A stretch of 64,000 bases of DNA from Campanula takesimana (GCA_026119855.1 JAOWBW010000159.1:1-64000), one strand, 5' to 3'. Shown: positions 23,173 through 36,300, counted from the stretch's first letter. Numbers and translations are program-made. The notes: generated by a model from the sequence alone, not told the origin.

Positions 23173-23655
23173 AAACGAATAAAGAAGCCGAAGGAAGTGA
23201 ATACACTACAGAACTTTGTTAACTATGTGCCTCAATGAATATAACATTCGATGAAATGAATATTGAATAAGATGCAAAACGAGAGTTAAGATTGATGTAA
23301 TGTAATGTAAATTACTTAAATAATTTAAAGGTGAATGTTACTTAACATACAACTATATGACTAATATATGTGGTTTGGCAGTTTGGTCTGGTGGTTCGGT
23401 TTGGCGGTTCGGTCTGACGGTTTGGTTTGGTTTGGTTCGGTCTGGTTTGGTCTGGAGGGGTCAGACCACAAACCAAACTGAACCACGCGGTTTACCAATT
23501 TTTGAGACCGAACCAAACTACTTGTGCTTAAAAACCGAACCAAACCGTATGGTTTGGTTCGGTTCGGTCCTAAACCGCGGTTTGGACCGAACCACTGAGA
23601 CCCCTACCAACTACTCCATTATTTCAAAAATATTTGTCAACTTTCATTGGTAACT

Positions 23656-23685
23656 AGAAAATAAACCCGTGCTCCGCACGGGAGC
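23656..23685 (+). mobile_element. Possible Helitron 3' terminus remnant
   Basis: ACCCGTGCTCCGCACGGGAGCTAG contains a perfect CCCGTGC/GCACGGG hairpin followed 2 bases later by CTAG. Hairpin plus CTRR is the Helitron 3' signature, but the spacing is short, the next base is A rather than T, and no matching 5' end was identified. Confidence 0.3.
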
Positions 23686-23966
23686 TAGAACACCTAATGA
23701 CATTATGGTGAATTTAAATTGTCTCATTTTTTTTTACTTTTTTAAAAATCATGTTATTGCTAAAATTATTTGATAATGAAATTTAAAAAATTTATTTGAA
23801 GGTTAAACTGGATTTGTTAGTTATACTCCTTCCATCCCAAACTTTTTGTTAATAATTTATGTTTTGAATTTCTCCTAAGTTTAATTACTGATGAAAGTAA
23901 ATTTCTATCCTAAATTGCTGATTAGTAATAGGAATGCGGGTATGTTTTTGTAAAATATTTAATATA

Positions 23967-24221
23967 CTCCCTCCGTCCCACCCGAATTAGGATTTTTGGG
24001 TTGGTCACGGGGATTAAGGAAAAAGTGTTAGTGGAGTAGGTATTGTGAGTATGAAAAGTAAAGTAGGAGAGAGAAAGTGGGGTAGAGAATAGTGAGTGGA
24101 AAGTTGTTGTGAGTGTGAATGTGGGTCCCATTAAGTAAAACATTTCCATTTTTGGGTTGTCCTAATTCGAATGGGACACCCAAAATGGAAATTTGTCCTA
24201 ATTCTAGTGGGACGGAGGGAG
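23967..24221. mobile_element. Stowaway-like MITE, 255 bp
   Basis: Ends CTCCCTCCGTCCC and GGGACGGAGGGAG with TA flanks (23965-23966 and 24222-24223). An inner GAGTATGAAAAGTAAAGTAG is shared, in reverse orientation, with the MITEs at 7430, 29580 and 34931. Confidence 0.85.
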
Positions 24222-25779
24222 TATACACTCAGTCACATATGTGAGAAGCTATGAAAAGTTATGAAATGAAGACCCGTTGCTTACTACTTAGCCTAACTAC
24301 CTATATACTCCTTCCGTCCGAATTTATATGTTAGATACAATAGCTATTGTAGTTTTCTCTAATTTTTTTGTAATTAACTAAATCTTAGTAATTAACTGCA
24401 ACATTTTACATACTCTATTAAATTAACAAATTCAACATACCTGATGTCCTAACATTGTAATTGGATGTGGTAAATTTCTTTTCCTGGAACTATTCGTGCG
24501 TTGTGATGTACGCATTGATGAATCTGTAAACAAAATAAATGTTTGAGGATATTGAAAATTGCATGTGTGTTTAGTGTGTATATATATATACATGTGTGTG
24601 TGTTGTGTGTGCCGCTTGTGTGTATAGGTTAACTACCCAAATTTCCTAAATTTTATTACGAATATTATTCTTAAACTCTGCAAGAGACTTTAGTTATATG
24701 GAAGAAACCTGACTTCAAACCTGATTGGCCGAAAAAAGTTTCTCGTCCATCTTTCGACATGTTTGTTCCTTCCTTCTCTTTCGCTTGTAAATTTGAGCTT
24801 CATTTTTTAATTTTATTACTCATCAAATAAGCACGCTTCATAGCACGATTTTTTTTTAGCAATTTCTTTTGAAGGAATACCTTCAAAAATTAATATAACA
24901 ACAAATACAATAGTTAGTATATAATGCATGAAATATTGAAATAGAATATAATATTACCGATATGGAGGGTTGATAAATCATTGCGTCGTCTTCTTCCCTT
25001 TGGCTTCATTTATGTATAGAAAAGTATGAACAATGAAATTATCCTTGAATCTAAAATGAGAAGGGTGTCTTTTTAGTAGAGTTGAGAGCTTAAAAGTACT
25101 ATTTGAGAAATAAATGTTTGGTTTCTATATTTTTGTAGTAGTCTTTAAAGTTGAAGAGTCTTATAACTTATGAGATCATGAATGCAAGTCATATTAATAA
25201 TATGTAAGTTAGAGACTTTTTATATATTAGCATAAATGCAAGTCATATTAATAAAATTTAAGTTAGAGACTTTTTAGTTTTTAACATTATTTATTACAAT
25301 AGTTCATCTTATCTTTTCATTTTCTATGATTTCAAGTTCACTCGATACTTTAAACTTTAAGAATTCAATCATAATTCAATGGTTTTGAATAATATGTTGT
25401 CTCTTGGAATACATGAAAGGATCAAAGCCATTGAATTATGAAAATTTGAATAGTCAAAAACTAAAAAGTCACTTCTTAATGAAGTGTTCTTTAATGCATT
25501 CAAACCCTACATAGTCTAATACTCTATATATAAGAGTACATATTCTATTAGATATGAATCTCTTCTTATCTTCTTATAGAGTCACTAAATTACCTACTAT
25601 CATATCTATGGATATTACCTATTATTTTTACCTAGGTAGGAGAATGCCAAAAGCCTCCATGATTCCAAAAGTCATATTACATGGTATCCTCTAAATCAAG
25701 ATAAACCCATTTTTGGCTTACGAGTTATTCCCAAGGTAAGTTTCACCAACTTTAAAATACTATAGTATATATTTTAGTA
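24222..25779. other. Intergenic, nothing recognised
   Basis: AT-rich, with an orphan MITE-like end at about 24306-24320 (CTCCTTCCGTCCG), a (TA/TG)n run near 24580-24625, and a short direct repeat (CATAAATGCAAGTCATATTA context) around 25180-25270. No coding signal. Confidence 0.35.
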
Positions 25780-25915
25780 GTTAAAAAAGTCTAGTTCAAG
25801 TGGCATCTGATATGGCTTTCTGTATGAAAGATTTGGGGTTTAATCCTCATCAACGCACTTTCAAGTGCACTCTTGTGATAGTTTAAGACATACATTAATA
25901 TAAAGATTTTTTTTA
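25780..25915 (+). mobile_element. tRNA-derived SINE-like sequence
   Basis: Contains a box-A-like TAGTTCAAGTGG (25792-25803) and, about 32 bases later, a box-B-like GGGGTTTAATCCT (25835-25847), spaced like an internal pol III promoter. It is followed by TGCACTCTTGTGATAG-type body and a T/A-rich tail. It does not fold into a functional tRNA by eye. Degenerate; called on box spacing only. Confidence 0.4.
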
Positions 25916-25971
25916 AGGATGGTGATTTATTTTCAAAAATTTATTTATTGATTTTTTTTCACATGATTCAT

Positions 25972-26173
25972 GGACTCGTCTGGTGCACAGTTTCAAAAAC
26001 TGAGATTTTTCAAAACGGAGCGTTTTTTTTGGACGCTACTATTTAGAGCGGCTAAAAACGACTTAGATTTTTGAAAAGCTCCACTCAAAACCTCTCTATT
26101 GAGACGCTTAATTAGCAAAACGCTGATTCTTTTTCACTGCGTTTTGAACACGCCGCTCTACCAAACAAGCCCT
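25972..26173. mobile_element. MITE related to the PIF/Harbinger element at 48.9 kb
   Basis: The left end GGACTCGTCTGGTGCACAGT matches the left terminus of the transposase-bearing element at 48886 (GGCTTTGTCTTGTGCACAGT), and both run into TTTCAAAA(C)GGAG words. The right end CAAAACGC...CCAAACAAGCCC is its degenerate inverse. About 200 bp, no ORF. A 3-bp target duplication could not be confirmed. Confidence 0.55.
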
Positions 26174-26929
26174 GAGTCTATCTACAAAACTTGCTTAGAT
26201 TCCTTAAATAACAATGATTAATTAATAATCCATCATGGTTAAAACTAATGATCTAATAACTTGCAACTATATGAATTTTGTTTAGTGATTATGTTCAAGG
26301 TCATCAATATTTTCTCCACTCTAAAAAAAGATATATTTTCTGAGCTTAAAAAAAGATATATTTTATTGAGATTTTTTATTTTACATTTCTTATAAGTATT
26401 AAGAAATGGGTTTTAAAATATCATACTAATAAAACATAATCTATTCTGAATATTTACTTAGAATATGTGTTTTGATTAGCTGCTAAATTTTCAAGTTATA
26501 TAAAAAAATATTTAATATTTTTTTTTTTTTGTCAAAAGTATGATTGATTCTCTAAAATGTAGTCTTTCTGCATTTTGACGGTTTATATGATTAATTTTTT
26601 ATTTTTTTTAACAGCAAAAGCCACTCAAAGACATCTTAAATGTATATTCACTACTAGTATTAATACCCCAATTTAATTATGTGTATATTAGTTTTTGAGA
26701 TCACCTCAATTGATTTTGATAAAAAGAGTTATGAAAGTTCAATTGTCATTATAAACATTTAAAAGGGCTGTTCATAGTGTTCTCGGTCAAGTGTATCAAT
26801 TATAATTTTTAAAATTTTATTAAAATATATAATACAGTGATAAATGACTATTTTATAGTCATTTAAGGTCTAAAATATTATCTTTTTAACTCAATTTTAG
26901 TAGTAATAAGCATTGTTTCATTCTATTTT
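26174..26929. other. Intergenic, nothing recognised
   Basis: AT-rich, with a small duplicated phrase AAAAAAAGATATATTTT near 26325-26360. No genes or element ends seen. Confidence 0.35.
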
Positions 26930-28280
26930 ATCTCAATATGCGGATATAATGTGCTTGGTATAGTTGTGTGTGTTTGGATAGGATTTAGGTACTCTATGGA
27001 GCAATTTTTGGACTAAAGGAATGCTTGGGAGCTTGGTACACAAAGGAACATGAAGCAACAGCAGAAAGAAGATTGAGGTCCGGTCGGACCCACACTAATA
27101 CCCGGCCGGATCCACACTGAAAAATGACATTCCCAGATTTTGAAACATGGTCCGGTCGGACCAAACCATATACCCGGCCGGACCTTTGAAAAATATTGTT
27201 TTCTGAAGACTTGGTCCGTTCGGACCATCATAAACACCCAGCCGGACCACTCGAAAATTCACTATTCCGGAGACTTGATCCGCCCGGATCCAACACTATA
27301 CCCGCCCGGACCTCTTCTGCACCTGTTCTGAAGCAATGCCTCCCAGAGGTGCCTTTTGGTGTTGAATCCGGGAAAGGACACCCCTTTTAGCCCCATTGCC
27401 TATTTAAGAAGGCACTTTCAGTCTTGTAAAATAAAATATTTAGAAATTATTGTAAAATTACTGTAGTGAATTCTTAGTTCAAATATTATCATTTATACTC
27501 AGCTTTTGTGTAAATCACAAAAGGTGTTCTTGAGTATACTTGAAGTAATAATACATTGAGGTTTATTTTCAGCCATTTTATCTTCATTCGATCTGAATAA
27601 GTTTCTCTTTCTCTTATTTTTATTATTTATGTCTTATTCTTACTTCTTTATGATCAAAACAACAATGGCTTGCGAGTAATCTCCCATATTCTTGGGATTG
27701 GAATCATAGTTAATCGAGAGAAGGACCTAGCGGAGAATCTCGATTAACGGAACCATATGGAGTAACTGGGTTCTATTAATCACGAGAGTAGATTAATGGT
27801 CTAGGGATGATCCTTGAGTGGAAGTACGTGGATTTTCATGAACTTAATGGGTTTTTACTAATTATGGGCCATCGAGAGATAGGGCATAATTAGTATTAAA
27901 ATACTTGTGTTTTAAGCCTTGGTCATAAGAAGTTAACACAACCTAGCGTACCATTCTTGTTTTAAAATGAAATTTTAATCTAAAAAGAGCATGATTACTT
28001 GATGAACATATGTTGTTTGAGTCTCAATCCTGAGAATTCTTTAAACACAAGAGTTTTCAATCCAAGTTAGAGTAGTTTGCAATTCAATTCTAAATAAAGT
28101 GACAACCAATAATTATACCCTTAATCAATTCTTTTTACTATTTTTCTATAAAAGCATATAATTTCCTAAAGTAAACTCGGTCTCCGTGGGATCGACCCGT
28201 ACTTGCACACTTCTATACTATTTACAACCCGTGCATTTGCGGTATTTATAACTAAGCATCTCGTTTTAGGCTCAACATAC
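26930..28280 (+). repeat. LTR-like remnant with GGTCCG/CGGACC repeats
   Basis: A leader-like order resembling a plant LTR: a GC-rich repeat cluster (27076-27312), a TATA-like CTATTTAAG at about 27399, an AT-rich transcribed-like stretch, and at 28180-28240 the phrase TCTCCGTGGGATCGACCCGT with a downstream CCCGTGCATTTGCGG. This type of phrase sits near the LTR/leader boundary of many plant gypsy-type retrotransposons. Exact ends and target duplications were not found, and no coding region follows. Confidence 0.45.
27076..27312. repeat. Four tandem near-palindromic GGTCCG...CGGACC units
   Basis: Four units of about 57-63 bp. Each has a first half-pair (GGTCCGGTCGGACC, GGTCCGGTCGGACC, GGTCCGTTCGGACC, GATCCGCCCGGATC), a ~13-bp spacer ending in ATACC/ACACC, then CCGGCCGGA-type (or CCGCCCGGA) and ACC/TCC. 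The changes in the third and fourth units are compensatory-looking and keep the dyad. Confidence 0.75.
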
Positions 28281-28399
28281 AGTTAATGTCATTATTGTTA
28301 GTACCTCACTATGTTTAACTCACAATTAATCATAGTAAATATGTTTTGATAAATAAATAATCAAACCCAATTGATTATATGATGTATACAAAAGATCTG

Positions 28400-29378
28400 A
28401 GCACAGGCAGCCCTATACAAAGCTCAACAGCTAAGTTGCTCTGTTTCCACTCAAGCCAACAGTCAAGTTATTACAAGATCTACCAATTACAGACTCTCTC
28501 TACCTTAAATAAATTATCAAGATGATGTATACAAACAAGCTACATCAGCTAAAGCCCTACAAGCCCAACAGCTAAGCTCCCCTGTTTCAACAGCTAAGAC
28601 TGTTCTTCCTCAACATCTATCTCCACGTCTTCAGATCCTTGAAGAATGATTATTCCAACATTACCAGTCATTGGAATAACTCATATTGAAGCTTGTTCAA
28701 GTGTGAATACACATTCTCTAATCATTGACAACCTGTATACAGAGGAACAACAACATTCAGTCAAAGTCAAAAGGAACCATTACTTCTCTGTACCTTTGTT
28801 CCCCTAACGGCTACTACTGTACCCTTGTCCCCCAACGGATCTATCTCCTTCCTTATATAAAGGAGTATACTGGCATGTTGTCAAGTGACCCTTTTTAGAC
28901 CTTCTACACCATTTTTACAACCTTACAATCCTTTGTAGTCTTACTGCATTCTCTCTCTATAGTCTTAAATATTTGCATAAACCCCTGCAAATATTGTGCC
29001 ATTTTGCACCCAGTTACAACCCTCTCCCAGCCAGCTTAAAGCCAAGCTTTTAGTAAACACACTTGTGATTATTTTTATTTTATTTTTCTCGCTTTGAAAG
29101 AAGCAACCTTAATTGAAGTGTCAATTAAGTAGAGGGGGTTCAAAGGAACTTACCTTATCAATTCTTGTAACTCTTATTGAAGAGAATATTATAGTGGATT
29201 GATCTCACTGTTCCAACAGTGGGGGTGGATGTAAGAGAAGGGTTTTGCCTCTGAACCACTTTAAAATACTGTGTACACTCTTGTCTATACACTAAACACA
29301 CACATACACCTTGTCCTTTCATTTATTCATTTATTTATATTCCGCTGCACATTTCTTTTATTTATTTATTTCTCAACA
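28400..29378 (+). repeat. Copia-type LTR-like remnant
   Basis: Contains a TATA box CTTATATAAAGG (about 28852-28863) followed by a leader, a phrase AGTGGGGGTGGATGTAAGAGAAGGG and TCTGAACCAC (29217-29262) typical of copia R-U5 regions, and an end CTCAACA at 29378. No PBS follows, so at most a solo LTR. The left boundary is uncertain; repeated CAACAGCTAAG words (28424, 28570 and 28592) confuse it. Confidence 0.4.
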
Positions 29379-29579
29379 GCTAACCTCAAACAGTTAGCTG
29401 TCCAAGTTTTAATTTATCTGTTCATTTAGTTAAACAGGGCCTTTCAATTATTATTACTATTATTATTTTTAATAAATTTTAAAAATAATGAGCGTTTTCT
29501 TTTAATGTCAGCCTCCTCTCTTTGCGTGTATTAGTTGTGACATGCATGAAAATGTCAATGGTTATTATGGTAATTAGTA

Positions 29580-29826
29580 TTCCTCTGTTTTTCAGCCTAA
29601 TGTTTTTACTTTTGTTTTTGGTTTGTTCCATGCTAAGTTTTTTAGTTGTTTTATTACCTAAAATAGATAATGGGGCCACTTGTTATTCTAAAAAAAAAAA
29701 ACATTTCTACCCACTTTTTCTCTCCTATTTTTTAATACTTTACTTTTCATACTCACAACATTTACTTTTTCTTAATCTCCGTTTAAAGTCAAACAAACTA
29801 AGAACCGAAGTCCGGGACGGAGGGAG
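29580..29826. mobile_element. Stowaway-like MITE upstream of the TGA gene
   Basis: The right end CCGGGACGGAGGGAG is followed by TA; the left end TTCCTCTGTTTTTCAG is degenerate but also preceded by TA (29578-29579). The body matches the MITEs at 7430 and 34931. It ends 530 bp before the TGA start codon, in the presumed promoter. Confidence 0.7.
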
Positions 29827-30302
29827 TAAATTAAAAGGAAAAGAAAACAGGGCAAAACCGTCATTACGAGCACAGAAGACTGAGATGGTCGGACAAGGAA
29901 GTCATAAAAGCGGTTTCTCTACAAGTCCTTTGGTGGTTTTTGAGAAAGAAAATTTCATGAAATTCATCAAGTGAAAGAGAGACAGAAACTACCGATTAAT
30001 CTAAAGAAATTAAAATCCTCACAGAAAGTCTTCATCTTCCATATAGAGAGAGAAAGTCATATACACAGAGAGAGAGAGAAAGTGCTGAAAAATGCTTTGT
30101 CTTTTGCTTCTTTTCCATTGAATTCATCTCTCTCTCTCCCTCACTTTTATGTGTTCATGGTTTGATTAAACAACCTCTTTCTCTCTTCTTCTCTTTTGGT
30201 GTTTATACATACATATAGATACATATAGATGTAGATACATCTGTATCTATTTATAGGTGAACCTTGAAGTGGTGAAATGATTTACTGTGTGGAGCTAGAA
30301 AA

Positions 30303-30355
30303 AGACTAAAGGAGAGAGAGAGAGAGAGAGATTTTGTTAGGCAGTAATATAGAGT
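30303..30355 (+). promoter_or_regulatory. 5' leader of the TGA gene with (AG)n tract
   Basis: A purine tract of about ten AG repeats (30311-30331) ends 25 bases before the start codon, in sequence expected to be 5'UTR. Pyrimidine-rich leader-like stretches occur at 30120-30200. No TATA box or transcription start is assigned. Confidence 0.35.
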
Positions 30356-33300
30356 ATGGGTTTTGCTAGAACTCTTGTTGAGTCATCATCTTCACCAGAG
30401 CAAGAAAACAAGTCATTTCAGATTCTTGGAGCTCATCCTTTCATGTCTATTTCAGATGATCATCATCATAATCAGCATCATCAGCTTCAGCAACATCATC
30501 AGCAGCAGAATAATAATAATCAGATGTCATTTGGAATGATTCAGTCATCTTCATCATCATCTACCCAGCTGCTACCTAACAACTTCATGTAAATTATTAT
30601 TTTTTATTTAATTATTATAAAAAAAAATAAAGCATACCCATTAAACCCTTTTCATTCTTTTGGTCAAATTTTATTTTTCTTGATTTTTTTGGTGTCTCAC
30701 TCAAAATCTTTGTAAAGCAGGAGCAAAGATGGAGGAGGAGCTTATGACTTGGGTGAATTGGATCATGCTCTTTTTCTCTACCTTGATGGACAAGATCCTT
30801 CTGCTGTTCAACAACAAAAACGTTTGTTCTTTGATTCTTTCTCTCCCTCCCCTCCCTTCCCCTCTCTCTCTCTCTCTTTCACACACACACACACACTCTC
30901 TCAAGTTTTTGTTTTTCTAGGTCAATGATAATCACTTTTTTTACTCTCTCCGTCTCAAAATGATTTTCTCATTTGCCATTTCTCACTGTCCAAAAATGTT
31001 CTTCCAATTTTTACAATTTAGGCTTAAAAGTGCATAAACAAGACATGGCTAGTGAAGCAAGTGTTCATGTCCTTAAAAAGTTTGATTTGAATAGTCAAAC
31101 GCGAAGATCATTTTGAGAATGGAGGGAGTATTTTCTTATTATCTGTTTTTTTTTTAAAATTTTTTGTTGAGATACCACAAGGGAAAAAAATGATTCTTTT
31201 TGGTCATAAGAGAAGTATGATTTCTGATCATTGTACTTCCTTTGACCAGATCTTTTTTGCATAAGTAAATTTTTTAAATTTGTTTTTATCCCATTTCTCA
31301 AGGTAAAGATTTCCATTTTTGGTCATTTGGTTTGGTCCAATTTGGTCTGATTTTTGGACCACAACATGCAACAAACTTCTGATCACAAATTTCTTGCAGC
31401 CTTATGATTGTACTCTGATTGTCAGATATTATAATCAAAGCTTAATTTTTCCCAATTTAATTTAGTATTTTTTATTTTTTCTATGAATTATAGAGAGTGG
31501 TAATGGTGGGATGAAACCACCAACTTTGAACATTTTCCCATCTCAACCGATGCATGTAGAGCCATCAACAAACAAGGTTAGTAATAGTACAATACTTGTT
31601 CAATTTTTATTTATTCAAAAACTGTTAAATTAAAGATATTTTGTTCTTATTTAATAGTACTTTTTATTCATATATTCATAGTGGATTTGTTGTTTTTTTT
31701 TGTTTTTATGTTTTCTGTTTTGGGTTTGGTAGGGAAATATTAGCACTGGATTAGCTTCTCCTGCAACAAGTGGTTCCAAGAGATCATCTGAGCCGTCCAT
31801 GGAACTATCAAACCCCAAAAATGACCATGCCCCTTCTTCTCAACAGTCCAAAGCCATCAAGGTATAAAAAAAATAATACTAGTAGTAATATTAAACTATA
31901 ACTATTTGATTTGATTTTTTCCGGTAAAACTGCGATTTGGGTATTATTTATCTATTTTCCTTGTAATTATAAGAAAAATATTTAAGTGAAAATGATTTGT
32001 TTCTCGATCAGTTGCAGCGTGAAGGGAACAAGAAAGGTACAACATCAAGCTCAGAACATGAAGGCCCAAAAACACCAGACCCAAAGGTGGCCAAATTTTG
32101 TTCTATTTCCTCTTTTCTTTTTAAACCGCGGGAACTTGTCCTTCATTGATACGTATCAACTCGATCATGTCCCAAAATAAATGTCCATTTTGGGGACGGA
32201 GCGAGTACTATTGACTGTGTGTAATTTGCGGGTTTGTTTGCGTGATATACATTTCAATGCAGACACTGAGGAGGCTTGCTCAGAATAGAGAGGCAGCTAG
32301 GAAAAGCAGGCTTAGGAAAAAGGTTTTTGTTCTTGATTTTAAAGAAAAATATAAAAGAAAAAAAAAGAAATTGACATTAGTTTCTCCATCCAAACATGTC
32401 CTTAATCTCATGTTTCTTTGTTTGTTCTATTTACAGGCTTATGTTCAGCAGTTGGAGTCAAGTAGAATCAAGCTTACTCAATTGGAACAAGAACTGCAAA
32501 GAGCAAGATCTCAAGTGAGTTTCTCCAAAATAGATAATTCAACAAAATAATTTTCTTAATAAATAATTCCCTACTAAATGCAATATTTTTCTTTCCTTTT
32601 AGGGAGTGTACTTAGGGGGAGGTGCAGTCTTAGGAGCAGAACAAGGCCTGCCTCTTTCTATGGCAAACATGAGTTCAGGTCAAAATAATTGATAATTTCC
32701 CTATTATTTTTACTCCTCCGTCCCATAATGCATGTCCTTATTTAGAAATGTGACACTTAATTTGGAACTGACCAATAAAAAAATGCGACATTTATTATGA
32801 GACGGGAGAGTATTCTTTTCGTAATTCTTCGTTGGAAAAGGATAAGCTAAATAAGTTAGGTTTAATGTGTGTTTTCAGATGCTGCAGTTTTCGACATGGA
32901 GTACGCGAGGTGGCTAGAGGAGCATCATAGACTGATGTGCGAGCTGAGGGCAGCGGTGCAAGAGCATTTACCTGAGAATGAGCTTCGTCTTTTTGTCGAT
33001 AATGCCCTTGCACATTACGATGAGTTGATGAATTTGAAGAGCATGGTTGCTAAAACGGATGTATTTCATCTTGTTTCGGGTACTTGGAAAACTCCCGCAG
33101 AGCGATGCTTCATGTGGATTGGAGGATTCCGCCCTTCCGATCTCATCAAGGTAGATATATAAATATATATGTCTATGCTTCTCCATATATGGATAAGGGT
33201 CATTTTCTCTAGATATAGTACATGATTAGTAGTAAGTAACCAAATAATTTGTTAGTTTATACAAATATTAAGCTAAAATCTAATATTTGTATGGTTGGTG

Positions 33301-36300
33301 ATCAATGGATATGATATTATTAGATAACAACGAATCAGATCGAGCCATTGACGGAGCAACAACTGATGGGGATAATGGCATTGCAACAAAACACGGTGGA
33401 GACGGAGGAAGCTCTGTCGCATGGGCTCGATGTGCTCAATAACTCACTCTCTGACACCATCACCTCCGACTCGCTTAGTTGCCCTCCAAACATGGCTAAC
33501 TACATGGGTCAAATGGCTCTTGCCATGAACAAACTCTCCACCCTTGAAGGCTTTGTTAGACAGGTACGTGCACCCCTCTCAACTGACTTATCAACGTTCT
33601 TAAGAAACGCGTTTTATTATTTATCTATACACTATATGTACAATAGTAAAATTAATCCTTTTTTTTTTATTTTAAAATGTGACATATTTCTTAGACATGC
33701 ATTATGGCTAAAAGTAAGATGGATATGCAATAATCGCAATTATATAATTAATTTAGCAATATTTAAAAGGCAGGGAGAATATGCTCTCCTGCATGCTTAA
33801 GAAGGTTGGGGAACCTACTCCAACGGACAACCTACTCTCCTCTCCAACTCATTTCCTCCCGAAATATAATTATAAACACGCACTACCGCCGTCCCTCCAA
33901 AATATAATTTAATTTGACTTTTAACTATCAGCACAATTTTGACTAAATATTAATATTAATATTAATCATGTTAGTAAAATTCTAAAAATTATTACCGACT
34001 ATTATTAAGTGGTGGAAACATATATTTAGATAGGTTTTGAGAGCGGTTGGCATGAAATTCATAAAAAGGATGTTGGTCTTGACCTAGTTATAGAAATGGC
34101 AGATAGTCTTGCATAGAAACAAGTGGACCCAACAAAATCTCCATCATTAAGATTTTGGAAACCCATATTTTCATGATATCATTATCATAACAATTTGACT
34201 TATAATCCAAATAGATGGAATGTGCATTTACAAATAGAAGGGTGACTTCTGTGTTAATGAAAGAGCTAAGATTAGTCCATCTCCATCTCTATGTTCAGGA
34301 ATAAATGTCATAGTTAACCAGTCAGTTTTTAGTTATGTTTCTTTAATTGCCCCGATCTATTAATATGGATAGAACGATACCTCCTATAGCATAGCAATGC
34401 ATGTGCCTAGAATGAGTAGTATAAGAAGATCACCAAACGTCATACCTTATTTTTAGTAAGACGATATTTATTTTATGACAAACGAAAGTAGAAAGTATGA
34501 CATTTATTACGAGACAGAAAGAGAGATGAGTATTGAATTGCAAAATTTAGGCATAATTCCACAAGGCCCAAAGCCCATATCAAAAAGCTATAAAAACCCA
34601 GCCCATATGATTAAGTCCACCTACCCCCTAAGTCCAGATCAGAATTCCACCAAAACCCAATGGCCCTTTGACTCAGTCAACATTAATCTCTAAATGCCAA
34701 AACTACCCCTCCACCTAATAAAACCCGCACCACCCTCACCACACTGCCTAATTTTTATCAAAAGACTCTCTCTCTAGAAAACGAGATGAAATCCTCGGAT
34801 GTGTTGGCTTGGTATGTTATGGGTGCTACTGTCGCCGCCATAGCTTGCCTAATTCAATTTTTTTTTTAAATTGAGTTTTTGAATTTTTGGAAAAATAAAT
34901 GATATACAAGGTTAAATCGTTCATTTATTACTCCCTCTGTCCCGCTTTAAGGTTTTTGCTTTCCTTTTTAGTATGTCCCAATTTAAGGTTCTTACTTTGT
35001 TTTATTACCTAAAATGGAAAGTGGGACCCACTTGTCATTCTCACAACAAAAACTCCATACCCACTTTCTCTCTCCCACATTACTTTTCATACTCACAACA
35101 TTTACATTTTCTTAATCTCCGTGTAAAGTCAAACTAGGAACTTTAAATTGGGACGGAGGGAGTAACACTTCTGATTATTTAAGATACATTGGTCATTTAT
35201 TAAATATTTTTTAATCCAAATATTTGTTTTTTTAAGACGCGTTCAAAAATAATTAAAAATATAAAAATATATATTTATTTTAAGCTTTAAATATTAATGT
35301 TTCAAATTTTTTGTTCACATCCCTTTTACTTATAGAATTATCAATGAAGCCCTTAAAAGGAACACAACTTCAAACTAACTAGTACGTTAACTTTCATTAA
35401 CGGTTTCGTTAAATTTTAACTGGCGTTAGAGAAATAAGTCAAATTGAAAATGAAACTAAAGTACGCAGGACACATTTGCGGTTTATGAAGTACGCATGTC
35501 ACATTGACTACCTCAAATAGTACGCAGGTCAAAATGGCTAAAAACTCGTTTTTTGGGATTAATGTGCATAATTAAAATTAGTTGGAAGTGGTAGTTAAAA
35601 ACTAGACTTGTTAAAAAAGACTTGATTGTTTATTCTTTGGGTTTTGCATTTGGTCAAGCTCACGTGTTTTGTACATAATTATTATGGCTCTTAGTTAGGT
35701 TGTTGAAATGTTACTATGACATTTTAATAGAGAAATTAACAATAACAAACAACATAATCAAGTCATGGTCAACATCAAGGGTTCAACTTTTTCAAGCTCA
35801 CTAAACATTGCCGATTTGATTTTTATGCCGTCGGGGAGAAATTTAGGATTAAAGAAAGCTACCTCTTTTTTATGTTATATCCATTCAATAAGTACAAACT
35901 CGTTTATGATAAAATCGGTTTGATGGAGATAAAACCATTGCTCATCCGAATTAGGATTCTGGAAGGCTAAAGTTGATTTGATCATTCGTGATTCACGCGC
36001 TCACTAAAGCTTTCAAAAAGAATTTTAGGGCGAGAAAGAAGTAGAAAAGATTAATGTACTTAGCAATGTCAATATGTCATGTAACATGTCGTTGACACTT
36101 AATACTCCGTACTTGATTAGATTGAAATATAGCAATGTCACGTAACATGTTGTTGACACTTAATACTTAATTAGATTGAAGTTTATGTTCCTAATTTTTA
36201 AGTGCATTATATGATAAACAAACATTTACTTCCCTTCATATGCTATATAAATAGATCTCAAAGTCCCCCCACTAATATCAGCCATAAGGAGAAAACATTA

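Larger units (their letters stand above)
22234..23606. mobile_element. hAT-type non-autonomous element carrying a nested TRIM
   Basis: Begins TAGGTGTAAATGGTTCGG; its right end in reverse reads TAGGGGTCTCAGTGGTTCGG. It is flanked by an 8-bp target duplication, ccaactag (22226-22233) and ccaactac (23607-23614), with one mismatch. The subterminal regions are dense GGTTCGGTTTGG / CCAAACCGAACC repeats, as in many plant hAT MITEs. Without the TRIM it would be about 770 bp. It has no transposase; the reading frames over the subterminal repeats are low-complexity Asn/Arg/Thr/Pro artefacts. Confidence 0.85.

Noticed and set aside
23357..23653. Asn/Thr/Pro/Arg-rich frames
   Set aside because: Translation of GGTTCGGTTTGG subterminal repeats of the hAT element.
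27076..27312. GGTCCG...CGGACC repeats as operator sites
   Set aside because: Palindromes look operator-like, but the plant LTR context makes that reading unsupported.
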